DNA of 41,641 bases from Myxacorys chilensis ATA2-1-KO14. GTDB taxonomy: Bacteria; Cyanobacteriota; Cyanobacteriia; Leptolyngbyales; Leptolyngbyaceae. Below, one piece after another: positions 1 to 7,782 of this stretch. The translations under genes were made by a program, and so were the position numbers. The stretch lies in NCBI GenBank assembly GCA_019359275.1, contig JAHHHP010000047.1, positions 1 to 41,641 on the forward strand, in the 5' to 3' direction. Under the pieces are notes generated by a model. It saw only the letters and a list, made by a program, of their open reading frames with translations. It had not been told where the DNA came from and did no database searches. Numbering within the stretch: position 1 is the first letter of the stretch; every line of letters begins with the position of its first letter.

Positions 1-144
1 TAATTTGGGAAAGGGCGAGAGTCATGAGTCCTCCCCTGAAACGCTGGTTTTACACTGATTCTAAGCGAAATGCAATTCTAAATTCAACATCTACAACTGT
101 AGTAAATATCCTCAAACTCAGGTGTAATTTTGGAACTCCGTATT

Positions 145-327
145 ATGAATACTACAAAGCGAGAAATTGAATCGCTTCTAAGAAAGCTTCCTGATGACTG
201 CTCGATCGAAGATGTGCAGTATCATCTCCATGTTTTAGCTAAAGTTCAACAGGAATTAGAAGCAGCAGACACTCAAGGAACAGTGACTCAAGAAGAAGCG
301 GAAGAGCGCTTGAATAGATTCGTATGA
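145..327 (+). CDS. Small antitoxin-like protein (60 aa)
   Basis: This is a short, charged, mostly helical protein. Its core LPDDCSIEDVQYHLHVLAKV resembles a family of small cyanobacterial proteins usually found just upstream of RelE/ParE-type toxins, and the C-terminal part (TQEEAEERL) also fits that family. I chose the ATG at 145 because family members normally begin close to the helix; a TTG at 130 in the same frame would add five residues. The stop lies 9 bases before the GTG of the next gene, so the two are probably co-transcribed. That next gene is not a recognisable toxin. The antitoxin role is therefore inferred from family resemblance only. Confidence 0.6.
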   Translation: MNTTKREIESLLRKLPDDCSIEDVQYHLHVLAKVQQELEAADTQGTVTQEEAEERLNRFV

Positions 328-336
328 GGATAAATC

Positions 337-900
337 GTGAGTGAAGTAGAGAAAGATTATGAATTAAAAGTGCTGAAAATGGTACTCAATACCTACTTAG
401 ACGAAATCGCATCGGCGATGACGGAGGAAGGGCTTAAATCACTTGAGGCTAATCGTGATCGGACCGTGTGGAATTTAGCTACGAAAATTTACAGCCAGAG
501 CGGGCACAAAGTTGACTTATACAGTATACGAAAGCTAGTTGATTCTAGAATTGAAGGCATGAAGCATCAGGTAGCTGCTGATAAAGAACGTAGGGCTGAG
601 GAAGCTCGTCAAGATGAAGAACGTAGGGCTGAGGAAGCTCGTCGAAGGGATGCAATTAAAGCTTTTGTTCCTGCAAGAGTTCAGAAAATAGTTAGTGAGC
701 AGTTGCAGGTAGATGAAAATAAAGTTAACTTAGACAGCCACTTGGTGAAAGATCTAGGCATGGATGAAGTAGCTTGGGTTAACCTTTCAATGGAACTAGA
801 AGAAGAGTTTGATATTGAGATACCCAACGAAATAGTGGAGGATGGGTGGATCACTATTAAGAACCTCGTGAATCTTATCCAGAAGATACTCTTAGCTTAG
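337..900 (+). CDS. Acyl-carrier-like protein with coiled N-terminus, carrier serine missing
   Basis: The protein has 187 residues. Residues 1-75 form an unrecognised helical region. Residues 80-104 are a highly charged Glu/Arg/Ala segment made of a duplicated ERRAEEAR unit. Residues 111-187 resemble an acyl carrier protein, including the helix MELEEEFDIEIPNEIVEDG. In carrier proteins the 4'-phosphopantetheine serine lies in a DSL motif; here the aligned residues are Asp143-Glu144-Val145, so the attachment serine is absent. The domain probably cannot carry an acyl group in the usual way and may serve in protein contact. Start is GTG, preceded by GAGG at 326-329. It follows the antitoxin-like gene by 9 bases. 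The ACP fold call is fairly sure; the function is unknown. Confidence 0.7.
   Translation: MSEVEKDYELKVLKMVLNTYLDEIASAMTEEGLKSLEANRDRTVWNLATKIYSQSGHKVDLYSIRKLVDSRIEGMKHQVAADKERRAEEARQDEERRAEEARRRDAIKAFVPARVQKIVSEQLQVDENKVNLDSHLVKDLGMDEVAWVNLSMELEEEFDIEIPNEIVEDGWITIKNLVNLIQKILLA
586..642 (+). repeat. Two 24-bp direct repeats, 33-bp period, inside the ACP-like gene
   Basis: The 24-base unit beginning GAACGTAGGGCT occurs at 586-609 and, identically, at 619-642. Each encodes ERRAEEAR. The exact match suggests a recent in-frame duplication that lengthened the charged linker before the carrier-like domain. Confidence 0.9.
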
Positions 901-902
901 AT

Positions 903-1097
903 TCAGTATTTGTTCGTAATGGGATCAAATTGCTGAAAGAAAACTTGTCAGAGCATCTGCGATCGCGCTTTGTCTTTACCCCCGGAAAAGTCACGGTACG
1001 AGGATTGGGAATGCTGAGCGCCGATCAGCAATTGTCGAATCTGATCAATTGGCTCAGCCGAATGCAGGGAGCCTTGCCTGAACTCGCCTTGGTATAG
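903..1097 (+). pseudogene. Orphan open fragment, probable 3' remnant of a lost gene
   Basis: A frame open from 861 runs to a TAG ending at 1097. From about 903 it reads like real protein, with stretches such as SRFVFTPGKVTVRG and LSNLINWLSRMQG. No ATG with a ribosome site precedes it, and the frame overlaps the end of the ACP-like gene. It looks like the C-terminal tail of a gene whose 5' part is missing. I do not recognise the family, and a chance frame cannot be excluded. Confidence 0.3.
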
Positions 1098-1117
1098 TAT
1101 TGTCAAATCTAAATAAA

Positions 1118-1731
1118 TCAGAATGTTGGATATAAAAAATTAGCTTGCAAATCGGGACGGTACTTCTGAAAATAGACGCGATCGTTGGGTGTCCACCGCT
1201 CCACCCAACTCTCAGTTTCATCAATGTTGTATTCGGTCGTCCCGCGACGCAATCCGCGCTGTTGTGCCACCTCCAACGAACAATCCACCCAAATCTTGAA
1301 TCGATAATACGGCAGCAAAGTTGGATGCAGCGCACTGATACCCTCAATGATGAGATAATCGACCACTTCTATTTCTCGCCAATCCTTCAGTTTGCCCTGA
1401 TGCCAATCGAACACTTGGTAGCGAATGGGATTGCCTTGAGTGGCAGGAATCAGAACTTGGTGTTCTAAGCGATCGCGATCAAACACAGTCCAATCTGACA
1501 ATCGTACATCTCGCTCTGGAACCCAAAACTCATCCATTGAAATTACTTCAGCAGCATGCAATTGCTTCACTAGTCGTCTCGACAGCGTACTTTTGCCAGA
1601 CCCTCCAAATCCTGATATGCCAATTGAGATCGGTTGCTCTTGTGTGTTTGGTAGCCCAAGAATTGCTTCAGTGAGTTGAGCGAATTTAGACGTGCAGTTC
1701 GAGTTGTCAGGACTTTACATTGTTTCTTCAT
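1118..1731 (-). pseudogene. Uridine-kinase-like P-loop kinase with broken 5' end
   Basis: The body resembles uridine/phosphoribulokinase-type P-loop kinases. On the minus strand, bases 1606-1586 encode a Walker A GGSGKST, preceded by ISIGISGF. Downstream come SMDEFWVPERD, VVDYLIIEGISALHP (Walker B-like strand) and RYFEKYRPDLQ-like VYFQKYRPDLQ near the C-terminus. In the P-loop frame no ATG, GTG or TTG lies between the upstream stop (1717-1715) and the Walker A motif; the first GTG (1570) is beyond the P-loop and would remove it. An ATG at 1731 opens another frame. A single-base shift between about 1715 and 1620 would join that ATG to the kinase frame and give about 204 aa, a normal size. This is a frameshift, a sequencing error, or initiation at an unusual codon such as ATT. 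Confidence 0.75.
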
Positions 1732-2769
1732 TTCCACTATTTCTGATGAGAACGGCAAGATCATTTAGCATCAGCTAGTGCGTAGCCAGAAAGGGTGAGA
1801 TAGCGATCGCAGTGCCACTGTAGTTCTTCTTAAGTGATGCAAATTTTTGTAATGAAAACAAACGATTCAGTTATGATGCTCCTTTTACCAAAATGGCAGA
1901 ACTTAAGTAAAAGCAGGCATTGTTGCGTATCAAATATTACATCAAATATAAAGTATGGACTTTGTGGTTTGCGTCTGAGCGATGTTGCGAAAACTGGACA
2001 TATCGTAGATAACAGGTATAAAAAATTAAGTGAGCTTTTGTAATAAAATCGCGGTTTCTACAGGTATTATTTGTGTCAATCTAAAAACATCAATACTGCC
2101 TTAAGTCCTTCAAAATGTTCTTATCTTTAGCTGCCTTTAAATCATCTAAGTTAGAAAACGTCAATTCTTAGCTAATTTTTTAGTATCATAAAGCACATAC
2201 AGCCTGCGGCTCCTAGCACCAAAGCTTGTTATTTGAAGTAGTAGACAGTACTCTATTTATGACTTGGGTGTTGACCGCATTTAACTGCGGACTGCTAAAT
2301 AAAGAAATTGTGCATTTGGGTTCATCTCTTTATAACTCGGCTAACATGGTGCAGATTGATCACCCAGGTTACATTCCATACTGGGATCAACCTTCGTGCC
2401 CATTCAGTCTTGATTGAGGAGGTCTTTTCATAAAGCGATTACAAACGTTTTACTATCGACTAGCGGCTCCCTCCGCCTCACCTAATTCGGTAAGAGAAAG
2501 CTGTTTTATTGCAAGACTCTTCTCTTATAAAAAGGTCATTTGTTAAAGAGGCCAGTTTTTGTGTAATCGCACGAAGATTGTGTTTCTGTTTGTCAAGTTT
2601 TTATTAAGTTGATTTTGTTTTTCTTATTGCTGTTAGTCTGCAAGAGGCTTTGCTTTCTAGACATTCCTGTTAATCCTCCGCTAAAAATGCAGTTGCAGTA
2701 AGCTTCTATTTCTCATATAGAGATTACTTGCAGTAGGTCTCAAGAGTTTCTCAATCGATACCGGTTTTT
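1732..2769. other. About 1 kb without a convincing gene
   Basis: This AT-rich stretch lies between the kinase remnant and the taxis cluster. Short frames at 1834-2043 and 2226-2417 have no ribosome site, no family resemblance and unlikely composition. The right part must hold the promoter of the taxis cluster, but I see no unambiguous promoter boxes. One HIP1 site lies at 1803-1810. Confidence 0.6.
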
Positions 2770-3765
2770 ATGGTTAGTCATCGACCGTTTCAACGACTCC
2801 AACCCCTGAGTTTGTTAGCTCAACTCATCAGCCGTCAGATCGACGGCTGTTTGCAAGTCATCAGTGGCTCAACCTCATGGTTGCTCTACCTCGATCGCGG
2901 TAAGCTCGTCTACGCGACGAACTCGACCGCTCCGTTTGATCGACTCCAGCACCATCTGATGGGATTAGGCGACCAAGCCCCTGCCCTGAGCAAGCTCGAC
3001 TATGCCCAGCTGCGGCGACAATTCGATCAGCCTGCCTCCCTCTCCGCCAGTAGCGTGGATTATCAAGCGATTCGTTGGCTGGTTGAGCAGCAGTATCTGA
3101 CGATACCTCAAGCGGTGAGTCTGATTGATGCGATCGCAAAAGAGGTGCTGCAATCCTTCTTAGCGGTGACAGAAGGCATGTACGAACTGACCGCAAAAGC
3201 CGCAATCTCAAATTATCCCAACTTATGCCAACTCGATTTGCGGCAGATCGTTGAACACTGTCATACCCGTGCCCAACGTCCAACGCCAACCGAACCGCGC
3301 CCTGCCGTCTCTCGCTCAGGTGCCACGATTCCTCGTGCGTCTGCTCCAGACAAAACCGAAGAACCGTCCACCCCGTCAGACAAACCTCGTCATACGATCG
3401 CCTGCATCGATGACAGCCCGACCATTTTGCAAGCCATCAGCAGCTTTCTCCACGACTCCAGCGTTTCTGTCGTAATGATCAACGACCCAGTGAAAGCACT
3501 GATGCAGATCATGCGGACAAAACCAGACCTCATTCTACTCGACGTCGGGATGCCAAACCTCGATGGATATGAGCTATGTTCATTGCTGCGGCGGCATCCT
3601 AGCTTCAAACAAACTCCCATCGTGATGGTGACCGGACACACCGGATTTATCGATCGTGCGAAAGCAAGACTAGTGGGTGCATCAGGCTACTTAACCAAAC
3701 CCTTTACCCAGCCAGAATTGGTCAATACCGTATTTAAGTTTTTGGGGGTCAAAAATGAACGCTAA
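2770..3765 (+). CDS. pixG: PatA-family response regulator (PixG/TaxP-like)
   Basis: The protein has 331 residues. Residues 1-165 match the N-terminal domain of cyanobacterial PatA-type regulators (DUF4388/PATAN-like; SWLLYLDRGKLVYATNS). A proline-rich linker covers 166-205. A receiver domain covers about 208-327, with acidic pair Asp214-Asp215, phospho-acceptor Asp258 (LILLDVGMPNLDG), Thr/Lys signals VMVTG and Lys310 (LTKPF). It is the first gene of a cluster ordered like Synechocystis pixGHIJ-L. In that system the regulator passes CheA phosphorylation to the type IV pilus motility machinery. The exact pathway (phototaxis or pilus control) is inferred from gene order and from the photoreceptor-like MCP downstream. 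Confidence 0.88.
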   Translation: MVSHRPFQRLQPLSLLAQLISRQIDGCLQVISGSTSWLLYLDRGKLVYATNSTAPFDRLQHHLMGLGDQAPALSKLDYAQLRRQFDQPASLSASSVDYQAIRWLVEQQYLTIPQAVSLIDAIAKEVLQSFLAVTEGMYELTAKAAISNYPNLCQLDLRQIVEHCHTRAQRPTPTEPRPAVSRSGATIPRASAPDKTEEPSTPSDKPRHTIACIDDSPTILQAISSFLHDSSVSVVMINDPVKALMQIMRTKPDLILLDVGMPNLDGYELCSLLRRHPSFKQTPIVMVTGHTGFIDRAKARLVGASGYLTKPFTQPELVNTVFKFLGVKNER

Positions 3766-3836
3766 CTTAATGCTGTACTCCCTTGACTGTGGTCTGATCC
3801 AGGCTATTTCACCCTTCGCTAAACGCATTCAAAATC

Positions 3837-4214
3837 ATGAGCTTAACCTTGATGGGAACCGTGTTAGTCGTCGAAGATACTCCTTCGGAGATGGAGTTAC
3901 TGAGCCATTATCTGCGGGAAGGAGGCTATAGCGTCATCGGTGCCGTCAGCGCCAAAGAAGCACTTAATAAAGCCGTTGAACTAAAGCCCGATGTGATTGT
4001 AACGGATGTTGTCATGCCCGGAATGAGCGGGTTTGAGCTATGTCGCAACCTCAAGAAAAATCCTGAAACGCAGAAAGTACCCATTATTATCTGTACGTCT
4101 AAAGGGCAAGAAATTGACCGATTGTGGGGAATGCGGCAAGGCGCAGATGCCTACATTACAAAGCCTTTTACCCGTGAGAAACTGATCCGCACGGTTCAGT
4201 CGGTGGGAGGGTGA
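3837..4214 (+). CDS. pixH: CheY-like single-domain response regulator (PixH/TaxY-like)
   Basis: A stand-alone receiver of 125 aa: acidic pair Glu13-Asp14, phospho-acceptor Asp57 (VIVTDVVMPGMSG), and Lys109 (ITKPF). It has no output domain, so it works as a phosphate-carrying messenger or sink for the CheA of this cluster. The start could be ATG 3837 or ATG 3852 (MGTVLVVED, closer to the usual family N-terminus); no clear ribosome site separates the two. It lies 71 bases after the PatA-type gene, and its stop is one base before the GTG of the CheW gene, so the genes are co-transcribed. Confidence 0.88.
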   Translation: MSLTLMGTVLVVEDTPSEMELLSHYLREGGYSVIGAVSAKEALNKAVELKPDVIVTDVVMPGMSGFELCRNLKKNPETQKVPIIICTSKGQEIDRLWGMRQGADAYITKPFTREKLIRTVQSVGG

Positions 4215-4215
4215 G

Positions 4216-4722
4216 GTGGTCAATCCGTCAGCACTGAGCTTAACACCCGCCCGCACTCGAACCCATCAAGGCGAACCGTACCTCAAGTTTCAAGTCACTG
4301 AAGGGGTTCAGGCAGGACTGATCATGAAACAGGTGCAGGAAGTTTTGGTCTTGCCCACGCCTCAACTCACTCCAATTCCGAATTTGCCTGTCGGCGTTCT
4401 CGGACTGATGCACCGCCGCAGTCGCGTGCTGTGGGTCGTCGATCTGGCGCTGTTGCTGGGGGTCGGCGTCCTTGACTATAGCCCCCAGCAGTATGACATT
4501 GTGATTGTTCGCACGGGGGGAGCCGCGATCGCGCTTGCCGTTCGTCAAGTCGGGGGCATTGCTGGCGTACAGCCAACGCAGGTTCAACCGCTTCCCAGTC
4601 ACGCCGCAAAGGGACTAATTCCCTATTCCAGAGGCTGTATTCTACAGCCGCAAGAAATTGTGTTTTTACTCGATGGAGAAGCTATTTTACAAGCTCCAAT
4701 TTTACAAGGGAACGGGTATTAA
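4216..4722 (+). CDS. pixI: CheW-like adaptor protein (PixI/TaxW-like)
   Basis: A 168-residue CheW-type coupling protein with the features of the family: YLKFQVTEGVQAGLIMKQV, the GVLGLMHRRSRVLWVVDLALLLG strand set, and IVIVRTGGAAIALAVRQV. It would bridge the MCP receptors and the CheA kinase. Start is GTG, one base after the CheY stop, which suggests translational coupling. No ATG in frame lies nearer than residue 37, and that would delete conserved strands. Confidence 0.85.
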   Translation: MVNPSALSLTPARTRTHQGEPYLKFQVTEGVQAGLIMKQVQEVLVLPTPQLTPIPNLPVGVLGLMHRRSRVLWVVDLALLLGVGVLDYSPQQYDIVIVRTGGAAIALAVRQVGGIAGVQPTQVQPLPSHAAKGLIPYSRGCILQPQEIVFLLDGEAILQAPILQGNGY

Positions 4723-4796
4723 CAATGTGATGGTTCTGTTCTTTCGCGTTGTTCATTAGCATTAGTCATCAGGCTAAACGCATCTCTGCTTTCTGA

Positions 4797-7649
4797 ATGC
4801 TCCTTACCGCCGTATCACTTCATCATCCTATGGTCGACCAACTTGACGCTGCCAAAAATGGCCATGCTCCTGTCTCTGTCCAATCTGCTGATTCCGTTGC
4901 GGCTGTCGAAGCGGTTCCGGTTGAAGCAGGTAAAGCCAGCCCGTCTCAGATCACGGTTCTCCAGCGCGTCAAGCGGTTAGGATTTCGCGCTAAGGCAACG
5001 GCGCTGGCAATTGCGATCGCGACATTGCCGGTATTGGGAATTGGTGCGATCGCGTATAAATTAGCCAATCGCTCAATCACCAATCAAATTAGAGAAAACG
5101 AAGAACGGTTGGCTCAGACGCTGAGCCAGAAGTTGGCGTCTTTCATGACAGAACGAAATGGCGATATGCAGATTCTGTCAACTCAGCCCGCGTTAACCAT
5201 TCCCGCCGTGCGGAACGCGACCTCATCTGAAGAAAGGAGAGCCGTTCTAGAACGGTTTGTTGAGGCGTATCGAGTATATGACAGTATTGCGATTTTTGAT
5301 CTCAATGGCAGTGCTACGCTGCAAAGCGATCAGCAATCCATTCCCAAACAGTCTGACCAAGATTACTTTAGAGCTGCTCTAGAGTCAGATAAAGTGCTGA
5401 TTAGCCGTCCGGTAAGAGCCACTTCAAATGGGCCTTTTGTGATCTACCTGACTGCCCCAATCAAAGAATCAGGCAGCGGGAAAAAGATTGCGATCGCGCG
5501 TGCTATTCTGCCGGTTCGCAGTTTGACCGATCAGTTGCGCGACTACAGCAAGGGAGGTGCAGAATTCAGCATCGTCGATGGGGGCAATCTGGTTTTCAGC
5601 AATCAAATTTTCTTGTCGTCTCAAGACAGCCTAATTGGACGGTCTGCGGGAGAGGTCTATAGCCAGTTTTTGGATATGCAATCTCGTCGGGAGACTAATA
5701 CCCGCGTGATTGAGCAAGACTCACAGACCAGTAAAGTCCATTTGTTTGCGAGTTATGTTCCGTGGGTGGGCGGTGAGAACGTTCCCGACCTCGGCTGGGG
5801 GACAATTTTAGGAACGCCAACAGACCTTGCCTTTGCTCCCCAGCGACAGTTGTTTTGGATTTTTACCCTGGGAACAGGAGCCGTTGCGGTGCTGACCGGG
5901 CTGTTAGCGGCTTGGCTCGCCAATCGCGCCACTCGACCGATTTTGGCTGCTACGAACGCAGTGCAAGATTTGGGAGCAGGAAAGCTTGATACGCGGCTGA
6001 CCGTGAAGGGAGACGACGAACTGGCGACGTTGGGCAACAACATTAACGTGATGGCCGAGCAGTTGCAGGCATTGCTGCAAAATCAAGCGCAGAGCGTCCA
6101 GCGATCGCAGTTTCTCAGCGAAGTCGTGGTGAAAATTCGGCGATCGCTGACCTTAATGGAAATTCTGCAAACGAGCGTCGATGAAGTCCGAATTTTTCTC
6201 AAGAGCGATCGGGTCGTGGTGTACAAATTCGACCCAGACTACCTGAACGGCGCGGTCATCGCTGAGTCTGTAGCACTAGGCTATCCCACAGCGCTGAACG
6301 CCAACATTGCTGATCCTTGCTTTAAAGAGTATGTAGACAAATATCGTCAAGGACGAATGCACTTCATCTACGACCTTGATGCTGCCGACCTAGACCCGTG
6401 CTACCGCAGTCAGCTAGAGCCGTTTCAGGTGAAAGCCAATCTAGTTGCACCGATGATTGTTGAGGGACAGTTGATGGGACTGTTGTGCGCTCACCAGTGT
6501 TCGTCTGCGCGACGCTGGACACCCGAAGAAATCGACTCGTTTGGGCAGATTGCGGCTCAGATTGGCTATGCCCTTGATCAAGTGGACTTGCTGACCCAGG
6601 CTCAAACGGCTCGCCAAGTTGCTGAGCAGCTATCGGACGACCAACGGCAGCAAAAAGAAGCGCTGCAAATGCAGTTGCTCCAACTGCTAGGAGAAGTCGA
6701 AGGGGCCGTAGAAGGCGATTTGACCGTTCGTGCAGATGTCACCGCCGATGAGATCGGCACGGTTGCCGATTTCTTTAACTCGATCGTGGAGAGCTTGAGA
6801 CAGATTGTGACTCAAGTGAAATCGGCAGCAGTTCAGGTGAACGATGCTCTTGGCAATGACGAGCAATCGGTGCGCCAACTGTCAGAAGATGCGATGCAGC
6901 AAGCCGAAGCAACCAACCGGACGCTGAATTCAGTGCAGCAGATGGTGCAGTCAATTCAAGCTGTATCGTCGAGTGCCCGGCAAGCTGCTGATGTGGCAAA
7001 ATCGGCATTCTCCACGGCAGAAGCAGGCGGCGTGGCAATGGAACTGACGGTGCAAAATATTTTGGGGCTACGAGAAACGATCGGAGAAACGGCGAAGAAA
7101 GTGAAGCGCCTGGGTGAATCGTCGCAGCAAATCTCGAAAGTAGTATCGCTGATCAATCAAATTGCGGTGCAGACCAATCTTCTGTCGATCAACGCTGGAA
7201 TCGAAGCCGCCCGAGCGGGTGAAGACAGCCAAGGCTTTGCTGTGGTCGCAGAAGAAGTGGGAGAACTCGCAGCCCGATCAGCCGCCGCCACTCGCGATAT
7301 CGAACAGATTGTGGCCACGATTCAGCGCGAAACCTCAGAGGTGGTAGAAGCAATGGAGCAGGGAACCACGCAAGTTGTCGAGGGAACGCGCTTGGTCGAT
7401 AATGCTAAACTCAGCTTGGAGAAAATTCTCACGGTGTCTCAGCAGATCGACCAATTAGTCGGATCGATTTCACAGGCAACAGTGTCTCAGGTTGAGACAT
7501 CACAGGCTGTAACCTCGTTGATGCAGAACATTGTACGCTCGTCGGGGCGCACCTCTGAATCGACATTACAGGTTTCCGAATCGATTCGCCAGACAGTCGC
7601 GATCGCACAGGAGCTTAAAGACTCGGTCGGCACATTCAAGGTGAGCTAA
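4797..7649 (+). CDS. pixJ: Phototaxis receptor: Cache-HAMP-cyanobacteriochrome GAF-MCP (PixJ-like)
   Basis: A 950-residue receptor. It has a basic cytosolic start, TM1 about 65-90, a periplasmic double-Cache-like sensor about 91-350, TM2 about 352-376, HAMP about 377-430, GAF about 445-598, a second HAMP-like segment about 630-680, and an MCP signalling coiled coil about 690-945. The signalling tip is near NQIAVQTNLLSINAGIEAAR (787-806). The GAF has DPCF at 506-509 and a second cysteine at 535 within LDPCYRSQL, followed by VKANLVAPM and LMGLLCAHQC. That is the pattern of a DXCF cyanobacteriochrome (second Cys508, bilin-anchoring Cys535), except that the usual His after the anchor Cys is Tyr536. 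Related PixJ proteins are blue/green photoreceptors for positive phototaxis; the colour here is inference. Confidence 0.9.
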   Translation: MLLTAVSLHHPMVDQLDAAKNGHAPVSVQSADSVAAVEAVPVEAGKASPSQITVLQRVKRLGFRAKATALAIAIATLPVLGIGAIAYKLANRSITNQIRENEERLAQTLSQKLASFMTERNGDMQILSTQPALTIPAVRNATSSEERRAVLERFVEAYRVYDSIAIFDLNGSATLQSDQQSIPKQSDQDYFRAALESDKVLISRPVRATSNGPFVIYLTAPIKESGSGKKIAIARAILPVRSLTDQLRDYSKGGAEFSIVDGGNLVFSNQIFLSSQDSLIGRSAGEVYSQFLDMQSRRETNTRVIEQDSQTSKVHLFASYVPWVGGENVPDLGWGTILGTPTDLAFAPQRQLFWIFTLGTGAVAVLTGLLAAWLANRATRPILAATNAVQDLGAGKLDTRLTVKGDDELATLGNNINVMAEQLQALLQNQAQSVQRSQFLSEVVVKIRRSLTLMEILQTSVDEVRIFLKSDRVVVYKFDPDYLNGAVIAESVALGYPTALNANIADPCFKEYVDKYRQGRMHFIYDLDAADLDPCYRSQLEPFQVKANLVAPMIVEGQLMGLLCAHQCSSARRWTPEEIDSFGQIAAQIGYALDQVDLLTQAQTARQVAEQLSDDQRQQKEALQMQLLQLLGEVEGAVEGDLTVRADVTADEIGTVADFFNSIVESLRQIVTQVKSAAVQVNDALGNDEQSVRQLSEDAMQQAEATNRTLNSVQQMVQSIQAVSSSARQAADVAKSAFSTAEAGGVAMELTVQNILGLRETIGETAKKVKRLGESSQQISKVVSLINQIAVQTNLLSINAGIEAARAGEDSQGFAVVAEEVGELAARSAAATRDIEQIVATIQRETSEVVEAMEQGTTQVVEGTRLVDNAKLSLEKILTVSQQIDQLVGSISQATVSQVETSQAVTSLMQNIVRSSGRTSESTLQVSESIRQTVAIAQELKDSVGTFKVS

Positions 7650-7782
7650 TTTCTCCGACGTGCCTTCATCCACAACCCTTTTTCAGAGCAGGGCGCAAGA
7701 CCGCCGCTTCTTATTAGATAGGGTGGAATGAGGGCAAACGCCAGATCTTCGGACTATCCCAGCCATTACCTAAACCATCACA

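Noticed and set aside
1834..2417. Short rightward frames at 1834-2043 and 2226-2417
   Set aside because: No ribosome site, no family resemblance, and composition of random AT-rich DNA.
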